From Saprolegnia diclina VS20 (lineage: Eukaryota; Oomycota; Saprolegniomycetes; Saprolegniales; Saprolegniaceae): a stretch of 64,000 bases of DNA. Location: the NCBI RefSeq assembly GCF_000281045.1, contig NW_008246125.1, forward strand, positions 129,451 through 193,450, written 5' to 3'. Under the pieces are notes generated by a model that saw only the letters and a list, made by a program, of their open reading frames with translations, did not search any database and had not been told where the DNA came from. A program made the position numbers and the translations under genes. Below are positions 23,348-34,252 of this stretch, one piece after another. Within the stretch, counting starts at the first letter, position 1; every line of letters begins with the position of its first letter.

Positions 23348-24361
23348 TCATGGCTGGTGCTGCAGAATTGGCAACTGCCGCGACGACAACTCCATCACGG
23401 GCGTGACCGAGTGGAATGGCGACGACCGTGCGTCGAGAGTGGGCGTCTCACCGCGCATAAACGTTCCAGGCAGCGTGCCTCGGATGCTGAAGAGCACCTT
23501 GGACGGCGAGAGCACACTGCGGGTTTCCCAATCCTGCCGCCGACGGAACCGGACCACGATCACGACAAAAATGAAGACCGTGCAAGCACCAACGCCGGCT
23601 GCGATGGCCGTGATGGAGATCGGTGACGACCCATTCTCGGACGCAGAGTGCACTGAGGTGCCTGGAAGCGTCGCCGACTCGGTGCGTGACGACGCATTGT
23701 CAGTCTTGTCGGTCATGACTGCTGGTGGGCGCGTCACTGGCTCAGTCCGTGCGACCTCGGTACCAGCGAGCGACGGATCGCGCACGTCGACTGTTTCAGT
23801 CATGTTTGGTCTCGTTGCATTTGGCGTCGGCGCAGGTGTCGTTGTTGCCGGCGGCGGTGTTGTCGTTGGCTCGGGTGTCGGTGACGGTGTCGGTGTCGGC
23901 GTCGGTGACGGAGTGGCTGGTGGTGGTGTCGTTGGCGGCGGCGTTGGAGCGGGCGTCGCTGGCGGCGGTGTAGGTCCTTTAGTCGGAGCGCTCGTTGTCG
24001 TCGTGGGCGACGGGGAGGGTGGTATCGGAGGCTGCGTCGAAGGCGAGGTCGGCTGGGGCGACGTGGGCGACGTGGGCGACGGCGTGTTTGGCTTTGGCGC
24101 TACAGGGCAGTACTCGAAGCCTGGCAGGCACTGTACGGCGGGATACGTGCGGCTGCACCAGAGGTTTCCGAGGTACTTTTGCACGCAGGGTGGGCACTGC
24201 GTGGACGCGAGGTCGCACGCGGCGACGCCGATGGGCACGCCTTCGTAGAGGTAGCAGCGCCCGCTGTCGTAGCACGCGGCAGTCGCCGAGGCGGCGAGGC
24301 TCATTATGCCCAGGACGACGACATGAAGAGAGGCGCCGCTGCGACGACGTGGGCTGCGCAT
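23348..24361 (-). CDS. Type I cell-surface protein: Cys-rich head, Pro/Thr mucin-like stalk, one TM helix
   Basis: 337-residue intronless protein. A basic N terminus with a hydrophobic core (LHVVVLGIMSLAASATA) is a signal peptide with likely cleavage before ACYDSG. The mature protein opens with about 65 residues holding eight cysteines (CYDSGRCYLYEG to CLPGFEYC), then about 120 residues of Pro/Thr/Ser repeats (PTPTPTPSPTPEP) ready for O-glycosylation, a spacer with NATR and NMTE N-glycosylation sites, a transmembrane helix (IAAGVGACTVFIFVVIVV) stopped by RFRRRQ, and a cytosolic tail of about 65 residues. Such mucin-like surface proteins are common in oomycetes; ligand and role are unknown. 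The frame is open to 24373, but the ATG is at 24361. Confidence 0.75.
   Translation of the reverse strand: MRSPRRRSGASLHVVVLGIMSLAASATAACYDSGRCYLYEGVPIGVAACDLASTQCPPCVQKYLGNLWCSRTYPAVQCLPGFEYCPVAPKPNTPSPTSPTSPQPTSPSTQPPIPPSPSPTTTTSAPTKGPTPPPATPAPTPPPTTPPPATPSPTPTPTPSPTPEPTTTPPPATTTPAPTPNATRPNMTETVDVRDPSLAGTEVARTEPVTRPPAVMTDKTDNASSRTESATLPGTSVHSASENGSSPISITAIAAGVGACTVFIFVVIVVRFRRRQDWETRSVLSPSKVLFSIRGTLPGTFMRGETPTLDARSSPFHSVTPVMELSSRQLPILQHQP
23830..24085. repeat. Low-complexity GGTGTCGG/GGCGACG tract coding the Pro/Thr stalk
   Basis: Imperfect short-period repeats (GGTGTCGGTGTCGGC and relatives) code for the PTP-type stalk of the surface protein on the other strand; expected to vary in copy number. 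Confidence 0.6.
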
Positions 24362-25149
24362 GGCGGAATGCAAATAACTCGGGTCCAGTGTGCTCGTCTT
24401 GTGGTGAGTAACTCTTTTGCTCGCTGTTTTTCACAGTTCTATCTTGGTGTTTGTATACCACATTCAACTATTGGAATATAATATTTGCCGCCAAAGCATG
24501 CGATTTTGAGCAAGTGGGCGTAGAAACTGCATATTTGACGCCTGGTCCGACGACGATGCGATCGTCGCAGCGCCGTGGAGGCGTGGGCAGGACGACTACA
24601 TTTTTAGTAGTAAACTACCGGTACTAGTAGCAACTCGAACGACCACAATGCGCCCTTGATCCACCTTTGTCGGCTCGATGTCCTTGGTCCTTTGTCGACG
24701 ATTCGGATCTACAACGCTCACAACACAGTGTCTGCCACGTTCCAGTGGATCGAAGGCAGTGTATCGAGAGATCAGGTCGATGGAACTTGCGTCGACGCGC
24801 ACGATGGGCAACTCCAAACGAGTGATAGCCGCCAAGTCGGTCGTCGTGGTGTCTTTTCCTCGTAATGACAGTGCGCGCCTGTCGAGTCTGGCAGCACTGC
24901 TCGAGTGCGTCGGGAAATCACAGCATCGTAGAGCTGACTACGGACGCTTCAGGCACAGAAAAGCGGAAGATCACTTTCGAGAGCAGTTGCATCGACAAGC
25001 TTGTTGGTCCTCCAACCTGTCAGGTGTACGTGCTCCCACATGGGAGAGTACACTCTCACTGGCTCACACATGTGAGGAGAGGAAGAGGAAAGGCGCATTG
25101 GACCTATCCATGTCCTAAAGTGAGGTCTTGTCCTAGCTTCCCTAACTAT
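24362..25149. other. Divergent intergenic region, about 790 bases
   Basis: Lies between the mucin-like gene and the small helical gene. Two open frames (24678-25118 and 24865-25287) run through it, but neither shows a recognisable domain and the second only becomes convincing after the ATG at 25180. No repeats or RNA gene seen. Confidence 0.4.
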
Positions 25150-25167
25150 ATTCGGCAATATCCGAAT
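25150..25167. promoter_or_regulatory. Inverted repeat ATTCGG-N6-CCGAAT containing TATCCG
   Basis: A perfect 6-bp inverted repeat with a 6-base spacer, ending 12 bases before the ATG at 25180. It includes TATCCG at 25159-25164. Confidence 0.4.
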
Positions 25168-25179
25168 TTTAAGGCAACG

Positions 25180-25934
25180 ATGGGGTCAAATCCTTGGTCG
25201 GCGGACCCAGCGGCAGCACCGACGGGCCTCGACGTCTTCCTCCAGAAGTGGAAGGTGGGTCCTCCTACCTGCGCATATGCTTCCTAAAAGCAACGGTCCT
25301 GACTAGGAGGTCGCGCCCATGGCCCTGGACGACGATGACGATGACGACGTGGTCTCCTCACCGTCTTTGGACATGATCCAGCTCATGACAGACATGACGA
25401 CCGCCGAAGAGACGCTCTCCCATGTATCTGACCGCATTTGCATATGGAAGACAAGACGCGCATGCAGTAGATCCTTTGCGATATTGACGATCTGACGTTT
25501 GTCGCGACGACAGCGCCGCTCTTGGCCACCAATGCCATTGATGCCAAGCACGCCATGCTCACGGCGCTGCGTGCTCAGATGGACGCTTTCCACGCGCTGC
25601 GACCGACCATTTTGCAGAAGCTGCAGACAGCGTACACGTCCAAGATGCTGCATATCGCACCTGGCGACCAAGAGTACGCAGTCGACTGTCGGCGTCTGCC
25701 CTCGACCACGGATTTTGCTGTAGGAACACCATGACTGTGCTCACGACGGCCGAGACGCATCTCGAGCGCATCCTCGCATGCTGCGACGCTTTAAGCCATG
25801 GCCAGGACCGGACCTTCCAGCCGCCGACGCTGGACCCGGCGTGGACGTCGACGCTAGCGATGTACGAGCAATGCTACCATGCACACGCGCGGCTACGTGA
25901 CCTCTATGCGCGCTACGAAGCCAATACTTCGTAA
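25180..25934 (+). CDS. Small helical protein of unknown function
   Basis: 201 residues from four exons: 25180-25254, 25307-25423, 25471-25673 and 25724-25934, with 47-52 nt GT-AG introns all ending TAG. The last join (phase 2) rescues a frame change and uses the same GTACG donor type as its neighbours. The N terminus is short and Ala/Pro-rich (PWSADPAAAPTGLDVFLQKWK); an acidic DDDDDDD run follows; the rest is predicted amphipathic helices (DAKHAMLTALRAQMDAFHALR, then TAETHLERILACCDAL). It resembles small coiled-coil subunits of larger complexes, but I cannot name a family. Confidence 0.55.
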
Positions 25935-26196
25935 GCTCTTGTTGGGTTGAAACTCTTGGCAGTTCAACGTCCTCCACCGGATGTTTCTCCGACCACACGA
26001 CGTCGCGCCACGTCATAATAAGACAAGTAGTATGTAAATCTTCTTTCTCGGATGTTCCTGGGCTGCGATGTTCGAAGCAGCCAAAGGAGAACGCTCGTTG
26101 GCTGCCAACTAAATCGAATATGTCCGCAGTGCGTGCGCCACGAGCTCTCAGTACTCAGTTGGCCCTCTCAGGCTCACATCGATACAAGACATCAGC

Positions 26197-28001
26197 ATGG
26201 CCGACACACCGACGGCCGACACACCTTACATTGAGGGCAAGAACGTCGTCATCGAGATGGACGCGACCAAGGCCGAGCTCCCGCGCATCTCGCGCAAGTT
26301 CAAACTCACGTTCGCGGCGATCGTGTTCATCTTGCTCAACGGGCTCGCCTTGTACCTCTTGCACTTCCTGGACCGCGGGTCGAAGTCCCAGTCGACGAGC
26401 ATTCTTCTCTCGAGCGCGTCGTTTGGCAGCAATGGCGCCAACCAAAAGCCCGTGAGTTTCGCGCCCAACGGAACGCTCCGCGTCGGCGCCGGCACAACTG
26501 CGTATCTCGATGCGGCCGCGCTTCCGAGCGACACGATGCAGTACATCAACACGGTGCGCATGGGGACGACCCAGTCGACGTACGCGACCAACATCTTGAC
26601 ATACTATTTGCCGTCCAAGCTCCAATCGGTCGTGACGACCGTGACGGCGAACGCGGACAAGACGCTCAGCATGGCGGAGGCGCCGAGCGACAATGTCCTC
26701 TCGGGCAAGACCATCCGCGGTGTCGCGACGCTCTCGGACACGCAAGCAGTNNNNNNNNNNNNNNNNNNNNNNNNNNNNNNNNNNNNNNNNNNNNNNNNNN
26801 NNNNNNNNNNNNNNNNNNNNNNNNNNNNNNNNNNNNNNNNNNNNNNNNNNNNNNNNNNNNNNNNNNNNNNNNNNNNNNNNNNNNNNNNNNNNNNNNNNNN
26901 NNNNNNNNNNNNNNNNNNNNNNNNNNNNNNNNNNNNNNNNNNNNNNNNNNNNNNNNNNNNNNNNNNNNNNNNNNNNNNNNNNNNNNNNNNNNNNNNNNNN
27001 NNNNNNNNNNNNNNNNNNNNNNNNNNNNNNNNNNNNNNNNNNNNNNNNNNNNNNNNNNNNNNNNNNNNNNNNNNNNNNNNNNNNNNNNNNNNNNNNNNNN
27101 NNNNNNNNNNNNNNNNNNNNNNNNNNNNNNNNNNNNNNNNNNNNNNNNNNNNNNNNNNNNNNNNNNNNNNNNNNNNNNNNNNNNNNNNNNNNNNNNNNNN
27201 NNNNNNNNNNNNNNNNNNNNNNNNNNNNNNNNNNNNNNNNNNNNNNNNNNNNNNNNNNNNNNNNNNNNNNNNNNNNNNNNNNNNNNNNNNNNNNNNNNNN
27301 NNNNNNNNNNNNNNNNNNNNNNNNNNNNNNNNNNNNNNNNNNNNNNNNNNNNNNNNNNNNNNNNNNNNNNNNNNNNNNNNNNNNNNNNNNNNNNNNNNNN
27401 NNNNNNNNNNNNNNNNNNNNNNNNNNNNNNNNNNNNNNNNNNNNNNNNNNNNNNNNNNNNNNNNNNNNNNNNNNNNNNNNNNNNNNNNNNNNNNNNNNNN
27501 NNNNNNNNNNNNNNNNNNNNNNNNNNNNNNNNNNNNNNNNNNNNNNNNNNNNNNNNNNNNNNNNNCACGCTCAAGCCATTGACGCCGCTCATGCGCATGT
27601 CCCCGGCTGACTTTACGCTGGCCGGCGCGGCGGCCGTGACGACACCGACGGCCGTGACGCTCGACCTGGTCCCAACGTCCACCGAGAGCTTCGTCGTTGG
27701 CTACACGGGCATGCTGGGGCCTGTAAACCCGAAGCGTCTCTCGCTGGTCGAGACGTATGGCAACGTGGCTGGCATCGGCAGCGGCTCCAATGGTGTGACG
27801 GTCACCGGGTCCGTCTCCGTCTCGGGCTCGCTCACGACTGGCCAAGCGTACTATGCGACGACGCGCGGTGACATTGTGACCGTGACGCAAACGGACGCCG
27901 ACTACTTTTACACGGCGGGTGACGCCACAATTGTCACCAAGAGCTCCAAGATCGGCGTGGCCGTCTCGGGCAGCGACTTGTACGTGGCGCCGATGAACTA
28001 A
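26197..28001 (+). CDS. Type II membrane protein with beta-rich exterior, interrupted by an assembly gap
   Basis: The 5' part (26197-26750) codes for a cytosolic N terminus of about 45 residues, one transmembrane helix (FAAIVFILLNGLALYLLHFL) and a Ser/Thr/Ala-rich exterior. After 815 unknown bases the 3' part (about 27567-28001) codes for 140 further residues of beta-strand type ending DLYVAPMN and a stop. The segment GSLTTGQAYYATTRGD...KIGVAVSGSDLY resembles the repeated beta modules seen in phage and bacterial tail-fibre or surface proteins, which is suggestive only. The two ends are on frames that do not agree across the gap, which is expected if the N run has an arbitrary length. Treating both ends as one gene is an inference from strand, style and proximity. 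Confidence 0.6.
26751..27565. other. Assembly gap of 815 N
   Basis: Run of N between two coding pieces of the type II membrane protein. The flanking sequence is rich in similar Ser/Thr/Ala codons, so a repeat array may have broken the assembly. Confidence 0.95.
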
Positions 28002-28310
28002 GCTCCAACAACTGCATATCGCATTTTTCTAACTCTCATAATGCACATTTCCAATTTCTTTCAAACCGAGAAACTCTCAGTCCTTATCCATTGCGGAGCA
28101 GCTACGCGACGATGATGCGCCTTGCTGCAGTTCGATGCTGATCTCGGCTCAAGAGTCAACAGAGTAAAACACAGGCCCTGGCGCACAAGACAATTGTGTA
28201 CAATGTACAATATTACACCACTGAATACTTGTGTATACAAGCGATGCGCGTTTCACCACTTTTGTCAAAGTAGGTTTCGAGACGAGCAAGTCGATCGGGG
28301 GTTTCGAAGG
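28002..28310. other. Intergenic region upstream of DRC2
   Basis: About 310 bases with one CCAAT pentamer at about 28048; an upstream in-frame extension of the DRC2 frame (from 28122) has no ATG that fits the family start. Nothing else recognised. Confidence 0.4.
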
Positions 28311-30083
28311 ATGGTTCGCGTGCTGCAGCTCTCGCTCAAGCTGCACGGCGGCGCGCAGCTTGGGAAGGCCGTGAAAGGCAGCAGCAAGGACAAGAAGGGC
28401 AAGAAGGACGGGAAGAGCGCGACGGACGAAGAGCGGCGGCTCGCCGACTCGATCAACCGGCTCGAGATGAACGACTATCTCAAGAAACTCGCCGTCTCCA
28501 AGAAGCAGCAGCTCAAAGACTTTATGGAGAAGGAGCAGAAGATCTCCAAGATGAACAAGCTCAAGATCCAGAACCATTGGCGCAAGATTATGCGCTTGGT
28601 CAAGGTCGAGTCGCTTCGGAAGGAAGTCGAAATCAAGTCGCAGAACCACGAGCGCGACGTCGACCGAAAAGACGCCATCATTCAAATGCTCGATCGCGAC
28701 CTCGAGGAGGCCGAGGAGCAGTACCAAATGGCGCTGCGCAGCCACCTTCTCAACGTCGACAAACTCATTGACCTCCAGGACGGCCGCCTCCTCGGCCTCG
28801 AGAACGAGTTTGAGAAGGACCTCCAGATCATTGAGCGCGAGTTCAGCGTCGAGAAGGAGAAAATCACCAAGCAAGTACGTGCCTATCAGGATGCAATAAG
28901 AAGTTCACATAGATATAGCACCACCTCGAGAAACACGAGCTGCTCAACATCATGCGCGCTGTGGAAGCCCAAGAGAAGGAGCGTGAAGCCGAAGCCAAGC
29001 AAGAGCACGAGCAGCTGCGCGAAGAAATCCGCAATAAGAACCTCGAAGACATCAACGTTTTGCGCATCACGCTCGATAGGTGCCCTGCGATTCACTGACT
29101 TGCATGTGCCCATGCTTCCTGTAGCAATATTGAAGAGCTTGAGCAGCACTTTGAGACGGCGCACCTCAACTATCTCCAAAACACGGACCAGCGGACGCAG
29201 GACTTCAAGTACCTCACGGCCAAGGACCAAGAGCTCTCAAAGGACATTGAGATCAAAATACGCAAGATCGAGCGGCTCCAAGCAAATTTGACGCACTGGC
29301 GCACCAAGATTGCCCAAAACGTGCGCGAGTGCAACGAGCGCAACCGCGCGCTCGAGGAAGAGAAGGGCCAGATCGCGACGCACTTTCAGCAACTCAAAGC
29401 CAAGATGAACCACATGCGGGACGAGCATCGGAAGCGACTGACCGAGCTCTCGCACCTCGCGCGTGCGACGAAACTCAAACTCACCGAAGAACAAGAGCTG
29501 GCGGAGCGCATTCTCAAGCTCGCCGAACTCGCACGCAAGCTCGAGACGGAGCGGGAGCAGGTGTTGCCGTTCTACCACTCGTCCATTGAAGACGAAGAGA
29601 CCGCGACGGACGCAGTCAACTCGCTCAAGCACGAGCACCAGCTCCCGTCCGTCGGTTCGTTTGTCTTTGGACGAAGGAAAGAGGTGAAATTGGGACGTAG
29701 GATTGCCCTCGGATGTGGATCCGGTCGAGCAAACCAAGCTCGCACTCTTGCAGCCGCATGGCGAGCTCAATGGCGAGCCCGTGCCCGAGTGGGAGTACCT
29801 GGACCTCTTCTGGAAGCGCTACAACAAGGCGCTGCTTGACACGATGGCCGTGCAGAAGGAGAAGGATCGCATCGAGAAGGAAAACATCGAGCTCCAAGCG
29901 GTCCTCAAGCAATATCTTGACGGCATCACTGTCAACGAACACGTCATGAGCAGTGTGAACCCGCTCCTCGTCGTCAACGGCCGCCTGACGCTCAACCAAC
30001 CGGCAGCCGTCAAGGAGAAGAACCACGCCGTCATTGACGCCAATCACATGGTCGCCACGCACCGCGTCGTCGGTCGTTACTAG
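28311..30083 (+). CDS. DRC2: Dynein regulatory complex subunit 2 (CCDC65/FAP250) homologue
   Basis: 545-residue coiled-coil subunit of the nexin-dynein regulatory complex, which links outer doublets and tunes dynein in motile flagella. Exons 28311-28874, 28919-29079, 29125-29654 and 29701-30083; introns 44-46 nt. After a Lys/Gly-rich N terminus almost the whole protein is charged coiled coil. Family marks are RRLADSINRLEMNDYLKK with NHWRKIMRLVK, ELEQHFETAHLNYLQNT, and near the C terminus FWKRYNKALLDTMAVQKEK followed by LKQYLDGITVNEHVM. The last intron uses donor G|GTTCG and an acceptor at 29700 to restore frame. Its presence implies a flagellated stage, such as zoospores. Length and motif order match the family well. 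Confidence 0.88.
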
Positions 30084-30362
30084 AGCCAACTGGGCTACTC
30101 GAAAATACGATTGCATAATACATTCTCGTCGTTAGCGCAGGATGTGAATAGTCCCAAGGCCTTTGTTGTATGTGTGGGTGCGAGCCTCTTGCTATTGCGC
30201 CGATGCGCGAGCAAATACACCGGTCTCCCGCTGGGTCTCTCGCGTGTCGACTTGTTACGTATCGCTCAGGACACCTTTAGCGGTATCACGTGGCAGCCCC
30301 ACGAGGCGTTTCAAGAAACGAGTTGGCCTTTTTATTTAGCCGACGGTTTGAGTACACCGAGT

Positions 30363-31595
30363 ATGTTGCGCGGGTGGAATCGGCGCAACAGCGAGTCGCC
30401 CGCGGTGTCGACGCCGTCACTGCATCTGCCGCTGCGCAAGTCGAGCGTCGCGCCGATGCCAGTGCCTTCGGAACGCTCCGAGCTCGAGCGTCAATCGTCA
30501 ACACTCGGTGCGTCACCGTCACAACCCGCCATTCGCACCAGCCCGGACCGGATGAGTGCCATGCGCCGCTTCAGCCGCGTGCTTCTCGGCCGCACAGAGG
30601 AGGTCGAGTTACCACGACGCAAGTCGTCGCTGCGTGCGATGGCCGACCTCTTTACGACGTCTTCGTTTCGCGTCCCAAAGACGGACGTTGGTCAAGCCAG
30701 CTTTGTAGAGCACGGCCTGGATGCTGGCCACGTCGAGAAGAGCTTGCTCATCTTGTCCGACGGGTCCCTCGACGCCGAGCTGTCGTCGACCGAGTTTGTC
30801 AAAGACCTTGTGACACATGTCACGCTGCGCGTGCAGCCGTACATCGCGAGCGACGAGTTCCTGACCGAGTGCACGCCCGTGCAAATCTCGCTCGCGATCA
30901 AAGAGCTCATTCTAAGCGCGATCCGGAGCGTGCGGGAGCTACCAACGTATGTGGCGACGGACAAAGCCGCCGAGGCGTCGCTGAGTGTCGCTGTGATTCA
31001 CCGCGGCAACAAGTCGGAGCCGCCGCGGCTCTACTCGTTTACGATCGGCGACGTCAAGACGCTCGTCGTACGCAACGAGCAGCTCGTGTTTGAGAGCGCG
31101 GCGCTCATCCACAGCTTCAACACGCCGGCGTGCGTCGCGTCGCAGTCCATTCAAAGCTTTGAGAGCGACTGCCTCTACGAGTGCTTCCTCCTCGAACCCA
31201 AAGACATGGTCGTGCTTCTCTCGGACGGCGTCGCCGACAACGTGTACGCCCACGAGATTGTGGCGGCGCTCGAGAGCGAACCGAATGACATCGAGGCAGC
31301 TGCCAACGCTATTTTGCAAGTGGCCATTGCGAGCTTTGAGCACCCGCTGAACGGGCACAGTCCTTTCTCGATGGCCGCGAGCACCGAGCTGTACCGCCAG
31401 GTCGACACCGACCCGACCAAGATGGCGCAATACGCCAACGTGATCCAGAAGGACACCAACATCAAGTTCAACCCGCTCGCGCGCTTTGCGAGCACTTTTC
31501 TTGGCGAGCACTACGAGCTCGACATCCTAGCCATGCTCGCGAGCACCGAGGCTGGCCACAGCGACGACGCCACCATCTTACTTTGTGCCGTATGA
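30363..31595 (+). CDS. PTC7-like PP2C-fold protein, possibly a pseudophosphatase
   Basis: About 410 residues if the ATG at 30363 is used; the frame stays open to 30111 but has no ATG there, and an upstream exon could exist. The first 110 residues are Ser/Arg-rich and disordered. The C-terminal 280 residues follow the PPM/PP2C fold of the PTC7 subclass: FTIGDVKTLVVR (GD motif), SFNTPACVAS (the FNTPFQL position), VVLLSDGVADNVYAHEIV (the TDGLFDN motif) and HSDDATILLC (the DDIT motif). The first metal-binding motif DGVGGW is replaced by a degenerate SDGSLDAE. The loss of one metal site makes reduced or no phosphatase activity possible. Ends 58 bases from the convergent GT90 gene. Confidence 0.75.
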   Translation: MLRGWNRRNSESPAVSTPSLHLPLRKSSVAPMPVPSERSELERQSSTLGASPSQPAIRTSPDRMSAMRRFSRVLLGRTEEVELPRRKSSLRAMADLFTTSSFRVPKTDVGQASFVEHGLDAGHVEKSLLILSDGSLDAELSSTEFVKDLVTHVTLRVQPYIASDEFLTECTPVQISLAIKELILSAIRSVRELPTYVATDKAAEASLSVAVIHRGNKSEPPRLYSFTIGDVKTLVVRNEQLVFESAALIHSFNTPACVASQSIQSFESDCLYECFLLEPKDMVVLLSDGVADNVYAHEIVAALESEPNDIEAAANAILQVAIASFEHPLNGHSPFSMAASTELYRQVDTDPTKMAQYANVIQKDTNIKFNPLARFASTFLGEHYELDILAMLASTEAGHSDDATILLCAV

Positions 31596-31653
31596 CCACC
31601 AGAGCAATCTAGTATGTATTAACCACTCGGTATACCGGAGGTTGATGTTGTCC

Positions 31654-34252
31654 TCAATGGCGCGAGCACATGCAGAGAGAGATCTTGCGGCGACAGCGGC
31701 GACACGACTTCTCCGCGGGCGGTCCCCTTGGCGCCTGGTACCCGCTGTTGCGGGAGTTGCTGTTCTGTTGGCTGTAGCCACCGCGGCCGCGCCCACGACC
31801 ACCGCCTTGACGGTAGTTGTCGTATTGCTACACATTGCATTGTTGGCATACAAGCAGATGATCCGAGACGTACCAATGGCTTGTTGGCGCCGTACTTTTC
31901 GTCGTCTTCATCCAGCTTTTGGCGCTGGACGCGGTACTCGGCCTCACCGTCCTTGCAGCCGCGGCAGACACGGCCGGGCTGGTTGTTGCTGCCGCCAACG
32001 CACGAGTGCGGGTGCGTTGGACGCATCGACGGCGGCTGCACGTCTTCCTTGGGGCGGACGTAGCCAAACCGCGTGGGTGCGTGGACGTACTTTTGCGCAA
32101 TCTGCGTCGTGATCATCTCCATGTAGTCGTGGATGCCTTCCTTCGAGACGTAGTTGTCGTAGAGCCACTTGGCGCGCGCTGCAATCTCGCGGCACTTGTC
32201 GTCGTTGTCGCGGCACCACTGGATCTTCTCAGCAAGGTCCGAGAGGTCGGGCTTGATCGGGACGTGGTCGACCATTGGCTGCAGCAGCGGTGTGTACCTA
32301 GAGTTGCGTGAAATACAGTCAACCTGCCCAAAGGACAATATACCACATTTCGTCGGCGACACACTTGGACGTGACCTTGAGGATGACGCCGCCGAGGCGC
32401 ATGAGGAACGCATAGCGGTTCGCTGCGCAGTGGCCCTCGACGTACAAAATGTACTTGTACTTGGACTGCTCGTACATGGGAATGTAGTGGTGCTTCCCGG
32501 CCGTGAACTCGCCGCGGCCCTGGAAGCGCTCCTTGCGCACAAACGTCATCGGGTTCTTGGCGATCTTCTTGTCGCGCAGGTTCCACGCCGTGATCTCCGC
32601 GTCCAGATACGGCAGCGGGTGCATCAAGTGGTGGTACTCGGACTCGGTCTTCCACCTGCCATAGGTCTCCGTCAAACCAGCGTAAAAAGCAAGACCGCGT
32701 ACAAATTGGAGAGGTGGGCGAGGTGGAGGCGCTGGTTCGTGTCAATCGTGGTGCCGCCGCCCGTCGCTGTACCGCGGAAGAACGCCGTGTCGACCTTGTC
32801 TTCCCAGGGCAGATCAAACTTTTTAAAGTTGCTCGCCGTAAACAAGTCGCGCACCGTCTATGGGACAACGTCGATATGGCGTCAAAGCTGTGGCACGTAC
32901 CGAGATGCCGTGGTACTTGCGGTCGCCGGGGCAAAAGCACTCCCAGTTGGCCTCGCAGTTGCGCTTGTTCTTGCACGGGCAGTGGTGGCAGTGCGTGTGC
33001 TGGAACGACGGCGGGAAGACGAGACCGGTCGCGGCTTCCCAGTCTTCCGAGCAAGGAAACGGAATGTCGGCAAAGCTACGTAAACGACCATGAGCACACT
33101 TGAGAAATACGATGGCAACCGGTTGGAGATGTAGAAGCTCATGATCGGCGCGTACGACGGGAACTTGTACTGCGTGAGCGGCAGGTCCTCGTCCGGGTTG
33201 CGGTCGTCCCGGTCAAAGAGAAATCCATACGGCTCCGAGAGGTTGTTCTACATGGATGTACAGAAAGGTACGCTATGGAGGCACGGATCGAGACCTTGAG
33301 ATGCGGGTAGTCGCGCTTGTTGATGAAAAACTCACAGTCGGGCAGGTCGCGGTGCTTGCAACAGTCGTCGAGCCTACGTCGTAAACACATGTGACGCAAA
33401 TGTGCGGTGGCCAAGCGTCCTACATGTCGCGAAGCTGGGCGAGGAACTGGTCGCCCCAGTACTGCGTCTCGTCGAGCTGGCGGTTGTCCTTGCAGTGCTC
33501 GTTGCAGATGATGTTGCCGTTGGCCCACCACTTGCGGATATCGGGAATGATGTTTTCCCGGCGGTAGTGGTTGCGCTTCTCTATTGCAACTAGCTCAGCA
33601 CCCACCCGAGGCAATTATTTCGGATCGCACCTTCGTAGTAGGCCTTGAAGCTCCCGTCCGACGAGTCAAACTTGAGAAACTCGGCCCAGTTGTTCTCATA
33701 GTCCTTGTTGACGAACGGCGCGAAGAGCACGACCTTGCCGGCGCGGATCATGACGAAGATGCCGCAACGCATGTGGAAGAAGAGGTACTTGAGAGTGTGC
33801 ATTGTCGACTCGCGGTTCGTCTCGCGATGGAACGGCAGCTCCGTGCGCCACGTGACGCCGCTTTCGACTGCGCTGTCGACGAACCGGTTCTCGGCCCGGA
33901 CGGGCGACCGGTGGGGCACGTACGGGTACTTGGCGTCGACCACGGCCATCGCCGGCAAGAGGATGTCGCGGATCTGGTTCCACGTCACGAGCATCGTAAA
34001 GATGTGCTGGAGGTTCGGGAAGTCGGGGTTCGAGCCCGGCGCGCACTGCGCCTTGACGAACTCTTCGCACTCGGCCTTGGTCCCAAACTTGGGCACGCCG
34101 CCGCCATGGGCCATGACCGCGGCCTTCCACGCGGGGTCCGTCTCGTCCTCCCAGGCGAAGAAGCCGCGAAGGCCCTCGAAGCGCGCGCTCTCGGACTTGG
34201 CGCGCCCGCCGCCGTAGTTGAAGTTGAAGCTCCCGCTGCGCTCGCTGGCCAT
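31654..34252 (-). CDS. GT90 (CAP10/KDELC/POGLUT-type) glycosyltransferase
   Basis: Predicted sugar transferase of 741 residues. Nine exons: 34252-33631, 33580-33424, 33373-33295, 33247-33120, 33075-32901, 32857-32703, 32655-32344, 32297-31874 and 31827-31654; introns 43-50 nt, phases consistent. The CAP10-type core covers residues about 330-620: FADIPFPCSEDW, VDTAFFRGTATGGG, SKYKYILYVEGHCAANRYAF and DHVPIKPDLSDLAEKIQWC. Two Cys-rich clusters occur (HTHCHHCPCKNKRNCEANWECFC in the middle, CVGGSN...CRGC near the end). No signal peptide or TM anchor is visible at the N terminus (MASERSGSFNFNYGG), unusual for a secretory-pathway enzyme, and the last exon is an RGG/GRG-rich tail with a small Cys cluster (SCRRCRRK). 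An upstream exon with a signal peptide is possible. Acceptor and sugar are unknown. Confidence 0.85.

Noticed and set aside
26751..27565. Long open frames running through the N stretch
   Set aside because: Unknown bases carry no coding evidence; only the flanks were used.
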